Below, piece after piece: positions 47,408 to 58,677 of a stretch of DNA of 64,000 bases; within the stretch, counting starts at the first letter, position 1; each line of letters opens with the position of its first letter. The position numbers were made by a program, and so were the translations under genes. The notes under the pieces are model-generated. The model searched no databases and was not told the origin of the DNA. It was given only the letters and a program-made list of their open reading frames with translations. Origin of the DNA: Ecdyonurus torrentis (taxonomy: Eukaryota; Arthropoda; Insecta; Ephemeroptera; Heptageniidae); contig OX439132.1 in assembly GCA_949318235.1 (NCBI GenBank), positions 45,986,641 to 46,050,640 on the forward strand, in the 5' to 3' direction.

Positions 47408-48345
47408 ACACTCTAAAAATAAAAATGTATACTGTGCATATTTTATGTGCTAAATACATATTTTTTGCTTAATATTTTTTTGATTCACAATTTGTGCATC
47501 AATTGATACATCTTTAGTGCATTTTTTTATTTTGTAGAAAATATGTGCTCAAAGATACACATTTTATGCATTGCGATGCTCTTCTTTTTTTATATGCATT
47601 TAATATGTATGCTGATACACATTTAATCTGCATCGTCAAAGGTATACATAAAAAGTGTATTACATTATATTTTTATTAATAACTATTATTGAATTAATTG
47701 CCGGAAAGAAAACCATTTGCTCATTATCCTAATGCACATTTAAAATTACGACCTTCAATATGTGTTAAATTTCATTCCAATATGTGCAATAGAATCTGAG
47801 ATATTGATAGACGCTCTTTAGCGCCAGGGCTGGGCGCCACCCCAGCATATGTAGAAATACTTCTGATATTATGTTCTAATAGAATATCTAATTATAGTTA
47901 ATAGTAAAAAAGTAATTAGCTTCCAATATAAGTATATGCCTTCATCCCTTCATCAGCTGCATCTTCATACAAATGAAAAAATATATACCCTCATTTCACT
48001 AGAATTATTATCAAGCCTCGATAGCTCAGTTGGTAGAGCATAGGGTCTTCGACGGAAAGACTGCATCCTCATGGGTTCGAGTCTCAGCGCGGAATTTCTT
48101 TTTAATTTTTTTTTTTTGCACGGTAATAGTTGTTAAATAATGTTAGGATGAAAATATAAATCATTTTAACATGTTAATTGGCTTTAATTAGCTATAATGG
48201 GTCAAATAAGCACTAAAATAATAGATGCAGAAAAAATGTATATATTACACAAAAAATGCATTATACTGTACAAAAATTACGTGCAAAAGTAGTCAGTGTA
48301 AAAAAGCACATATAACATGTATACTATACATTTTTTTTTAGTGTG
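47408..48345. mobile_element. Insertion with ACACTCTAAAAA termini and an internal tRNA-like sequence
   Basis: Interrupts sequence that is continuous in unit 1 (GGGAAC then ATTATCACTG, near 21190-21210). Termini ACACTCTAAAAATAAAAATG and CATTTTTTTTTAGTGTG are inverted. AT-rich, no ORF. Confidence 0.65.
48015..48094 (+). pseudogene. Degenerate tRNA-like sequence
   Basis: A-box TAGCTCAGTTGG (48022-48033) and B-box-like GGTTCGAGTCTC (48074-48085) are clear, and the D-arm GCTC/GAGC pairs. The anticodon arm does not fold at the normal position and the acceptor ends do not pair fully, so it is not a working tRNA as read; tRNA-derived (SINE-like) origin is likely. Confidence 0.6.
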
Positions 48346-49349
48346 TCATTATCACTGTCAAAATATCCATTTTAATATAAGAACTATCATGTTGTTATTT
48401 TTAAATTATAAATTTTGTGCAACATTTCTTTAAAAATTTGTTGCTCCTTTGTTTTGAAGGCCTCTTTGCAGTATTGGTGAAATATTTTCAAGTGTAAATT
48501 TACTTTACTTGAAATCAGTTATAATTTGCTGGATTTTATACATTCTTCATTATTGCGTAAAATATTTTGTAAAATTTGCAAAATATGGAAAACAATTAAT
48601 AGGTTTGCCGAAAACAAAACAAACATGCAGGTGATACAATTGTTTTGTAATAAACATTAACTTTTCTGTGTGTGCAAGATGTTGATGTTTTTAGAGGTCA
48701 CAGTGATGTACCTTGGAAGAGATGTACATTGTCATGCTATCTAAGTATACTCTACTCAAAAACTTTAGTCGATTTAAATCGGGCATGCCTGCAGTATCGC
48801 CCATTGTCACATTTGAGGAGAAAGGGGCGGCTTTGCGATACAGTAAAAGGTCGAACTCAGGTTTTTTGAGTCGAGTATATGTGTGTAAAGTGTAGTAAAA
48901 CAGTAGTAATGTTTGTTATTATTTAGGATCACTTGATTAGGCTTGCGATTAGCAGCAAATAAAATAAACTTTTTGCATTAAAAAAATTAAAGGAAAAATC
49001 CTCGCAAATACTAAACTTACTGTCAACTTCAACTGTTGTCTCAAATACATTTTCTGAAATATTGAAAAACGACAAGAAAGAGAGAAAAGAACATCGTGAC
49101 AAAAGTATAGTCATCAACGTTATTGCGATGAAGGCACACATAATCAACAAATGTAAAATGAAAATCAAGTGAAACTCAAATGAACTATCAAATTTCAGAT
49201 AATTGCACTTCATTAACTGTTGTCAAACAACTGGTGCACATATTGAATTTTTAAAATGTATTAAATTGTTTATATTATGCTATTAAAGAAAAGATATAAA
49301 AAAGTACATTTTTTTTATGGTGAGAACTGAAGAGATGTGCATTTTGCAG
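48346..49349 (+). other. Pre-tail intron flank of Z4
   Basis: Paralogous to 21200-22150, and its last 640 nt to 2940-3477. Contains a small inverted element (about 48745-48880) also present at 21614-21752 but absent before Z1. Ends at acceptor CATTTTGCAG. Confidence 0.55.
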
Positions 49350-49981
49350 GCCGTCGTCTGAAGAAGAATCGAGTTGCAGAGCCACAAGACAGCGAGAGTG
49401 AAAGCAGCGATGAAGACACCACGTCACCTTATTTTTGTCAACATTGCAACGTTTATTTTAAATGTAAAACATCTCTGCAGAGCCACGTCAGCAAGACTCA
49501 CGACAACAAGGCTCGTCAACCTGGGCAAGTCACCTTCAAATGTGACCTCTGTCCTAAATATTATAAAAGTAACAGAGGTTTGGGTCGGCACTATAGACAC
49601 CAACATCCAAGAGCGTTGAGATTCTCGTGTAAGATTTGTGCAGCAAAGTTTTCTAATTACAGCGAGTTTCAGCAACATAAAATAACATTACATGCTAAAG
49701 AACTGTACCCGTTTGTTTGCAAGGAGTGTGGAAAACAATTTGTAGGAAACATATCTTTAAGACAACATTCAATTTCTGCACATGGCATTGAGATAGAAAT
49801 TGGCACAAACTCATCTTGTACATTTTGTGCTGAGAAGTTTCCAACAATGCAACTAAAGAAAGAACATATGACACAACATCACCCCGAGTGGTGTTTCAAG
49901 TGTCGCTGGTGTCCACGTGTGTTTCATAATCGGAACTACCTAGCGTCACATGAACGGAATAGTCATGGTGATAAATGTTGA
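49350..49981 (+). CDS. Terminal zinc-finger exon Z4 (six C2H2 fingers), unit 2
   Basis: About 210 residues: GRRLKKNRVAEPQD (one residue longer than the others), acidic stretch, six fingers, HGDKC end; TGA at 49979-49981. Finger 2 helix SNRGLGR, finger 4 GNISLRQ, finger 6 NRNYLAS, so its predicted DNA contacts differ from Z5-Z7. Finger 1 has QHCNVYF. Upstream flank as Z1 and Z3, downstream flank as Z6 and Z7. First tail of the unit 2 array. Confidence 0.94.
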
Positions 49982-51367
49982 TGCCACCTAACAATTTGTA
50001 ACATTTATAAATTTACAGTAACTGAAATGTGTCTGGTTTATATTTTTTATTCTTTAAAATCAGAACCTAAGAAAAACATAAACCATTTTTATATCATGTT
50101 CTTACTTGTCAGCGCTGTTATAAATGCACTTTTTTTTCAAAGTAGTCTTACTAGTGTTCTGTAGCAGTGCTGCGTGAATCTTGCATTTATAACACAATTT
50201 ATTGTGCTGTATGTTTATGTGTGTGTTTGTGTGTACATATAACACATACATACATATAATAAACAATAAGAAATAAAGTGTAACAGTATATTGTAAGTTC
50301 TAAAATTTATGTAGAAATGTTTCATAACATTAAATACTAAAATCACAAGAAGATGTTAAATTTTTTTTTTTTTTTTTTTTAATAATAATGACACATTAAT
50401 AATGTGCCTAGAGACTATTGACTATAGCCAAAGTTGTTAGGTTTGCATTTTAAATTTTAAAGCAACATCCATATTCAACTTAAGTTCGGTGCTCAATATT
50501 AATTTTGATATTTTGATGCAAAATCAATTTTTGGTTAATTCTCTTAAAGAGCTCCATCAAAACTACAAAAAAAAAAAAGTACAGTGAGCATTTTTCAATA
50601 GAAAGGATTCTCTGCTACCTGAAAGCACGTGTCTATTATCTTTTGTGTCAATGATTTTGATAACTCATGAAGTAACAGTCACAGTGAATCAAATTTATTT
50701 CAGATCTTATAGTTGTATTAAATATCATGCATTATTATTTTTTTTGATCAAAGCTCTAGCGAGATTTTAATGTAAAAAGTATTAAAATAAAAAACATTAT
50801 GTTACTATTCATTACTTTTAAATCAAGGCAGTTCAAAATCTCGATAGAATTTTGATGAAAAAAGACATAATATGCACGATTTGTTATAAAACTAACATCA
50901 GAAATAATTGAAATAATAAGTTTTAATAAAAAATATCTGAATTATTACGGATACCACGCGAGTTAACACAATCATTCAAGTCTAAGATAATTAGGTTATG
51001 TTTTCAGGTATAGCAGGCAATTCCTTCGATTGAAAAAGTGCTTGTTGTTCACTTTCTTTTTTACTGCGCCATTTCTCTCTCTCTCTCTCTTTCTCTCTCT
51101 GTTTATCTGCTCCAATGTTAGTATTTTTGATAGATCTCTCAGAGAAATTTTACCATAATACAAAGTGTTTGTAGAGGTTTTAATGTTGCATAAAAAATTG
51201 TGAAAGTGACGTTGTGAACAATGCTAGCTTACAGTACTGCGAAAAGTGACTTAATGTTTTTGTATAAACAAACAAACAAACAAATACATTGTCTTTAATA
51301 GCATTTACCATTGAAGCACATGCTAACCAATTTATAAGTCGTGTAATAAAACCTTATTATCTATTAA

Positions 51368-52071
51368 TATAAATACATGAAAAAACCATCGCGGTTAATA
51401 AGCGATAAACGATAAGCCAATAAGCGAGAGCTATATGTAAGTGCATACCATTAATACAACACTTGGTTGTGTTTATATTTCTATCTCTAATTTCTATCAT
51501 CTTTTTGTTTTCCCTCCCCTCTGTGCATAATCTGCCTTACATACAAGTATGTATACCACGTAAAAAAGACGACGTGCAGGGTGGTGGCCGGCTGACCGCT
51601 TGCTTCTTCGCATTGGGGAATGCGGCGGGCATCGTTCGGCACGCGTACTTTACCCCTCTCTCTCACTATCACACAGCGAGCAATATGAACCACACGTATC
51701 ATGCAGTGATCCTTGGTACAGGTGAGCATATTGTATTGCTGTGGGCTGCTGATGAGTGCCTAAGACCCGCGATGTTTTTTGTGCACTAATTATATAATTA
51801 GTGCATAAAATTAGGAACGGGATATGGATGAAACGCGCGTCTAGCTTGATCGCGAGAGGTGTAAGTTGTGAGGATATTTGGTATGTATGGTTAGCTTCTG
51901 CACAGAATCGCCCATCCTTTCAACTTCTTTTCATATAAAACGTCATAGCAAAAAGCTAGTGAATTGATTTGAATCCCTAACTCCATATATTAACTATCAA
52001 AATTAGAGAATTTCGCTCTGCATTAACTTTTCAATACACGGTGCTCTAATTTCTCTCGTCCTATCACTGTC
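51368..52071 (+). mobile_element. 704-bp hammerhead-bearing retroelement with 14-bp target duplication
   Basis: Flanked by TTATTATCTATTAA at 51354-51367 and 52072-52085. The paralogous Z6-Z7 spacer lacks it. Left end TGAAAAAACCATCGCGGTTA; right end GGTGCTCTAATTTCTCTCGT. Homologous to 27165-27880. No protein; size and target duplication suit a non-autonomous Penelope-like or retrozyme element. Confidence 0.78.
51743..51847 (+). ncRNA. Hammerhead ribozyme motif with enlarged stem-II loop, second copy
   Basis: CTGATGA at 51749-51755, GAA at 51830-51832, stem III ACGC/GCGT at 51833-51840, C at 51841. Stem I GGGCTG pairs with TAGCTT through more G-U pairs than the 27.6-kb copy, and stem II has GGAT for GGAC. 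Looks like a decaying copy. Confidence 0.55.
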
Positions 52072-52992
52072 TTATTATCTATTAAGTTTTATTACAATTT
52101 TTTTTTCTTCTGCTGAAAAAAAACTTATACTATGCTAATGTCTGACCTTTTTATGTTAATATTAAATATAAATTTTTTACTTTTACATTTTTAGATCGTA
52201 ACATTGAAATTTTCATCAACAGTAGCAGTCATTTAGTATATTATTTTCATAGTTTCTAGTAAAATTCATGTTATTAAAAAGTATTATAATTATTAATTTT
52301 TTTATAAAGAATAAATTTTTAAGAATGAAAAACATTTCAATTGAACTTGCTGTGTTTTATTCATGTCCTTTAACCTTTGCAGAAAACAATACTTGAAACT
52401 TTTGGATGAAATATAGGAACATCATCAACCTTTAATGCGTTATTTAGATTTTTTTTTCTTAAGAAAAATAAAATAAGGAATAATTATGGTGCTATACAAA
52501 GTTTGAATTTACCAAATAATATTATAGAGACTGTGATCATGAAAAGACACACAGTAATGCGTTTCAGTACTATTGTAGCAACGAATGGAATTGCTTAAAA
52601 TAAACAAACCTCGTTTCTGTGATTTGCTTTGAGATTTTTTTTTTTTTTTTTTAATAATAATTAATAATAACGTATTTTTCCCCTCCATAAATAAAGTTTC
52701 AATTCAACCTATTAAAAGCATCGTGCATTGCTTTCAAATATATTACTTATTATTTTTTAGCAGGAAAACCAGTCTATTTCCCATGCTGGCTCATGGTATT
52801 TAGTGCTCACATACTGGTTCAACTTTGATATGAATGACCACCCAGTATAAACATTTTAAGTTACGCAAGACTTGGATAGGTTTCTGTTTAGCAAAGAATT
52901 TTAATGATGTAGTGTGCAAATAAGGCAATAAACAATAAATAAATATTAGGCACTAAATATAATAAAAGTAACCAAAACGTGATGTTTTGCAG

Positions 52993-53621
52993 GCCGTCGT
53001 CTGATGAATCAAGTTGTTGAGCCACAAGACAGCGAGAGTGAAAGCAACGATGAAGACACCACGTCACTTTATTTCTGTCAAGATTGCGAAGTTTATTTTA
53101 AATGTAAAACATCTCTGCAGAGCCACGTCAGCAAGACTCATGACAACAAGGCTCGTCAACCTGGGCAAGTCACCTTCAAATGTGACCTCTGTCCTAAATA
53201 TTATAAAAGAAAAGACAATTTGAGTGAGCACTATAGAAAACAACATCCAAGAAAGTTGAGATTCTCGTGCAAGATTTGTAACTCAAAGTTTTCTAATTAC
53301 GGCGAGTTTCAGCAACATAAAATAAATTTACATGGTAAAGAACTTTACCCGTTTGTTTGCAAGAAGTGTGGGAAACAATTTGTAGAAAACAAACGTTTAA
53401 GAAAACATTCAATTTCTGCACACGGGATTGAAATAAAACTTGGCACAAACTTGTCTTGTACATTTTGTGTTGAGAAGTTTCCAACAATGCAACTAAAGAA
53501 AGAACATATGACACAACATCACCCCGAGTTGTGTTTCAAGTGTCGCTGGTGTCCACGTGTGTTTTATGATCAGTACCACTTAGCGTCACATGAACGTAAA
53601 GAACATGGTGATAAATGTTGA
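52993..53621 (+). CDS. Terminal zinc-finger exon Z5 (six C2H2 fingers), unit 2
   Basis: About 209 residues, GRRLMNQVVEPQ then acidic stretch, six fingers, HGDKC; TGA at 53619-53621. Finger 2 helix RKDNLSE is the most distinct in the set; finger 4 ENKRLRK, finger 6 DQYHLAS. Acceptor GTTTTGCAG in a flank shared only with Z7. The AATAAA found after Z1, Z4, Z6 and Z7 is broken here (about 54410). Confidence 0.94.
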
Positions 53622-53751
53622 TGCCACCTAACAATTTGTAACATTTATAAATTTACAGTAACTGAAATGTTGCTGGTTTAAAAAATTTTTTCTTCAAAAT
53701 CAAAACCTAAGAAAAAAAAAACAATTTTTATACCATGTTCTCACTTGTCAG

Positions 53752-54245
53752 CAGGGTCGGCCTGACCAGGTCCGCTAGTCCGCGATTGTGGACCGGGCCC
53801 CCCCGGGCGTGGGCCCTTGTCATGCCTACAACGCACCAATAAAAAAAATAAATAAAGAAGAAAAACAAAGAGAGAGAAAAAAAAAGAAAGAAAGAAAGAA
53901 AAAGATAAAAAATAAGACAATTTCAGACTGATAAATTTTCTTTTTCTTTCAAAAGACGACAAAAAATTACATCCAATCTTAAAATTCTATCTCCTTTTAA
54001 TTTTTAAATAAATTGCACCCCTAGCGAATTCTAGTGGTCAATTAGCTCATTTAAAAACATTATAATAATTTTATTTGTAGTGTGCATGTCATAAAAAGCT
54101 CATAAAAAATTGAAAAAAAAAACCACACTGAAAAGCGGGCGTAGCCTTAAAAAATTTTCAACTACGGCACAGTTTTGTGGGGTTTTTGTTCGCGGGCCTT
54201 TTTATAATGTCGCGGACCGGACCTTTTCCTCCCAGGCCGACCCTG
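53752..54245. mobile_element. hAT-like MITE (494 bp)
   Basis: Perfect 13-bp inverted ends CAGGGTCGGCCTG and CAGGCCGACCCTG; target duplication CTTGTCAG at 53744-53751 and 54246-54253. Z1, Z4, Z6 and Z7 3' flanks show the empty or near-empty site. Confidence 0.92.
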
Positions 54246-55250
54246 CTTGTCAGCGCTGTTATAAATGCTCTTTTCTTTTTTCAAAGTAGTCTTAGTGTTC
54301 TTTAGCAGAACTGTGTGAATCTTGCATTTATAACACAATTTATTGTGCGCTGTATGTTTATGTGTGTGTGTACATATAACACATACATATATTATACATA
54401 TAATATAATATACAATAAGAAATGTAATGTAACAGTATTGTAAGTTCTAAAATTATTCTAGAAATGTTTCATAACATTACATATACTGAAATCACAAGAA
54501 GATATTTAATTGAATTATTATTTTTTTTTAATGACACATTAATAATGTGCCTAGAGACTATTGACTAACAGAATTTGTGAGGCGTATTGCATTTTAAATT
54601 AACATCTATTAAACCCAAGTCTGGGGCTCGATATTAATTTTGATGCAAAATCAATTTTTGATTAAATTTCTCCAAAAGCTCCATCAGAATATTGTTTTAT
54701 TTTATAAAGCTATAAAATATACTTGCAAAAGCTATTAATGCTGTTTTTAAACCCTGTTCTCTGCTCCTAAAATGACGATCACCTTTGGTTATTCAAATGG
54801 AATGCGCATTTTTTGGTGCAAAAGAAAACAGGGTTTACGAACAACACTATTGTATTACATTATGTCATTGTATAATTTGTAACTAAATAAATATTGCTCA
54901 AAAAGCAAGTAAATTAGAAGTTTTCTTTATCTCGCCCTAATTAGTTGTACTCCAATGTATTTGCAAGAGTGTGGAGGCTGTGTAGGGGTTACCCTAGACG
55001 TAGTATAATAATTAAAATACAGATCAAATAAGTTTATGTAACAATAAATGGAGGTCAAAATAAGAACTAGTGGTTCTTTGCCACATTCTACTATAACATG
55101 ATACAGCTTATATTTCCCTGCTGGCTGTTGGATTTGTACAGTATCTTTCATGTCCATACAATGCAATCAGATGGTGATTTCAGTTGACGCAAAACTCCAT
55201 TTAAATACAAGTGATTTTCATATGCCACTAATACAATTTTTTATGGGAAA

Positions 55251-55281
<31 letters not shown>

Positions 55282-56716
55282 CATCTTATTAAATCAGCAT
55301 GCCATTTTTGCCACTTAACATCATCAGAGATATAAGTGTATGGCTTAAAGTGGCACAGACACCCTGGCTTCTTAGAATCTATATACTAACGTACAAAAAC
55401 AATTGCACAAGTTCTTAAAATCTGATGCGACTATTCCTTCTAATTTAAATATTAAATTAAAGTATGATCGTTATTTAGCTGACTTTTATACTTTGATTCA
55501 TGTGAGTTTTTAGCTTCAATTAGCACTCATCAGCAACAATATATGGTTAAAATGACAAACAGGTATTGCCTTGTATGAAGCGGCAATAATGTTAATGTGA
55601 TTTTGGCCACCAAAAGTGAACAAATAGCGTGAGATGGTTCTGAAGATACGTGAAGCGGAGTATACTGTATAAGTGGGCGTAGCAAACTTTATTTTAATTT
55701 TTTAATTAAAAGGAAGAGGCGCACCGGCTCCAAAAGACATTTAAAATTATTTTCATAAATACTAGTACTAATAGTGGATTAAACACATCTTCAAAATTTT
55801 TTGTGTCTGTTTCCCGTTAAAATTTGTAAATAAAATGTAATAAAAGAGACAATGCGCACTTCATAACTGCATAATGAAGTATATTTTAATAATATAAAAT
55901 ATTTTATATGGGAACAACACAAAAGTTTACCTTTGAGTTATAATTTATTTACTGATTTCTTCATTAAAACACTTGTCTTTGTTCTATAAACTACACACAA
56001 CTCTTGAGCCAGCTGTGAAAATTTTCCTTTGTTAAAAACATCTGATCATGACATCATTACCTGTTTACTACGTTTATACATATGGTTGACTATTGTTATT
56101 TTTTCGTTTGGAACTTTGGACCTGATAAGAATGAACAAAAAGTCCCAAAAAAAAAAAAAAAGTTCCAATCTCAACATGCGACTCATTTTTATCGGCTCAA
56201 AAAACAAGATCAACCAATGAATGCGTATTATTTTTTTGGGCAGCCAAAAACACTTGCAGTCGGTGCAACAGAGAAAATAAGTAAGTGTCTGCATCAACAT
56301 CTCAATGCATAATTGCAATCAATATAGTAAAGCAATTTACTTGCTTTTACTTTTTTACTTTTTAATCTATTATGAATTGTAAGTTTTTAACGTTTTTAAT
56401 AAAAATCAATTCAAAAATGTCAAAATAGTGAAATTTAAGGAGATTTGCAATTTAATTTAACTGACTAGAAGCTCTTTAAATTATTTGGTGGAATATATAA
56501 TGCAACAATTCATTTGTTCCTTTTTTCCTTTTTTTTTTCTTCTCCTTTTCTTCCCTTTTCTTCCCTTCCCTTTCTTTCTTTCTTTTTCTTTTTTTTTTTT
56601 TTTCTACTTTTTTTTTATTGTAAACATATCATATTTCTGTTCAAAGCTCAGCTTCGAATACCTTGCCGTGCCGTGCGTGTTAAAAAATCTCTCTTCATGG
56701 GCAGAAAGTAGTGAGG

Positions 56717-56751
<35 letters not shown>

Positions 56752-56897
56752 GTATCCTGACAGATAGGCTATTTGTAGCGCACAAGTGACCAACTGGTTG
56801 CCAGCACTGCAGGATACTAACTTTTTCTTAATAAAATATTAGCTTTTTTTTTTTTTTTTTTTAAATTACCCTTTCTGAATCTGAAAGTTTTAATTAA

Positions 56898-57288
56898 GGC
56901 GGTGGGGGACCAACTTGGACCGGAAATCGCTAAAAGAAGAACTATATTTTCCCAATAATTTTTTGTACATGATTTAATTCCAATAAAACAAACACTATAA
57001 TTTTCAAATAAAATCAAATAAATTTAAAAAATATTTTTTTATACCAAAAAAATTTTTAATTATATTTTTAATTGTAAAAAAGTTTCTAATTTGACTAAAA
57101 TTTCCCGCTCAAATTTAAATTTCCACATTTACATGTTATCTTTAAAGTGTAATAACTTAAATATTTGATCGTGTTTTCACATGTTTGACATAACTAAAAT
57201 TTTAAGTAACATTTCTTCTTTACTTTGTGTTATTGTTATTATTCGCAACCGTCCTCGTTTGCGAGATATTAGTCGGTCACCTACCCCC
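56898..57288. mobile_element. piggyBac-like MITE with TTAA duplication and empty site
   Basis: TTAA at 56894-56897 and 57289-57292. Ends GGCGGTGGGGGACC and GGTCACCTACCCCC. The paralogous spacer at about 6908-6925 keeps a single TTAA with continuous flanks, i.e. the empty site. Confidence 0.92.
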
Positions 57289-58048
57289 TTAAATAATTTA
57301 TTTAATTATAAAATTAGTTTAAAGAAGTAGTCTCTAAAAAATGACAATTTTTTAAAATATCAACGCATTTATGCTGTAGACGAAATAAAATAGAGGCCAT
57401 AAATAGTTTTCAACAGTATTTAGTTTTAAAAGTAAAAACTTGATTTTCTGTTGAAGATTTGAACTTAAATATAGATTTTTCCTCGTTACATTTAGGCGCA
57501 CGTAAATAATATAAGAGTAAAGCACGTAATTTATGTAAATATTGCTAAATAACTAAGAATAACATAACTAATTATGCTGTTTATATTTATGCTTTAACAT
57601 ATTACTATGCAATATAGCATAGGTTATGTTGTATTGAAAAAATTGAACTAAAAATGTACTAGGATAAATATTGCGCTTTTATTATTATTTTTTTTTTTCG
57701 TGAAAGTATTACAATAAAGTAAAATTAAGTCAATAGTTAGGCGTACGTCATGAGGATACACCCTATAAAAGTAAGAAAAATTAAAAGTATGCTTATTAAA
57801 AATTTACAGATATTTTATTATTACATTAAACATTGAGTGTATAAGAGCATGACAAAATACTGGAATACTTCAACTTTATACGGGAGCAATGATCAAAATA
57901 AAACAACTTTACTTTGCATTTGTCTTGTTTCTTTGGTCAATTTGTCAACTATAATGTTTTTATCATACTTATATAAAGTTTTAAATAAACCTTTTAACAG
58001 CCAACATCATGCAATGCTCTCAAATACAGTATATTGTTTAATTTGCAG

Positions 58049-58677
58049 GCCGTCGTCTGATAAAGCGAGTTGTTGAGCCACAAGATAGCGGGAGTGAAAG
58101 CAACGATGAAGACACCACGTCACCTTATTTCTGTCAAGATTGCGAAATTTATTTTAAATGTAAAACATCTCTGCAGAGCCACGTCAGCAAGACTCATGAC
58201 AACAAGGCTCGTCAACCTGGGCAAGTCACCTTCAAATGTGACCTCTGTCCTAAATATTATAGAAGTAACAACGCTTTGTGTCGGCACTATAGAAACCAAC
58301 ATCCAAGAAAGTTGAGATTCTCGTGTAAGATTTGTGCAGCAAAGTTTTCTAATCACAGCGAGTTTCAGCAACATAAAATAAATTTACATGGTAAAGAACT
58401 GTACCCGTTTGTTTGCAAGGAGTGTGGGAAACAATTTGTAGAAAACAAATCCTTAAGACAACATTCAATTTCTGCACACGGCATTGAGATAAAACTTGGC
58501 ACAAACTTGTCTTGTACATTTTGTGCAGAGAAGTTTCCAACAAGGCAACTAAAGAAAGAACATATGACACAACATCACCCCGAGTGGTGTTTCAAGTGTC
58601 GCTGGTGTCCATGTGTGTCTCATGATCAGTACCTGCTAGCGTCACATGAACGTAAAGATCATGGTGATAAATGTTGA
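58049..58677 (+). CDS. Terminal zinc-finger exon Z6 (six C2H2 fingers), unit 2
   Basis: About 209 residues, GRRLIKRVVEPQ; TGA at 58675-58677. Finger 2 helix SNNALCR, finger 4 ENKSLRQ, finger 6 DQYLLAS. In finger 6 the conserved core Phe is Ser (CPCVSHDQ against CPCVFHDQ in Z7), which may weaken folding. Almost identical to Z7 from finger 2 onward, while upstream flank matches Z2 instead. Confidence 0.94.

Larger units (their letters stand above)
49982..52992 (+). other. 3' UTR of Z4 and Z4-Z5 spacer
   Basis: Paralogous to the Z6-Z7 spacer (58678-62839). AATAAA at 50258-50263. Contains the inverted-repeat element (50600-51020), CT run near 51075-51100, and a hammerhead-bearing insertion (51368-52071). 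No other exon. Confidence 0.6.
53622..58048 (+). other. 3' UTR of Z5 and Z5-Z6 spacer
   Basis: Paralogous to 4107-8048. Two insertions relative to that copy: hAT 53752-54245 and piggyBac-like 56898-57288. Also a short MITE near 54740-54845, TA run near 55256 and GA run at 56720-56750. Confidence 0.62.

Noticed and set aside
48015..48094. Functional tRNA gene
   Set aside because: Anticodon stem misplaced and acceptor stem incomplete; kept only as a tRNA-like pseudogene.
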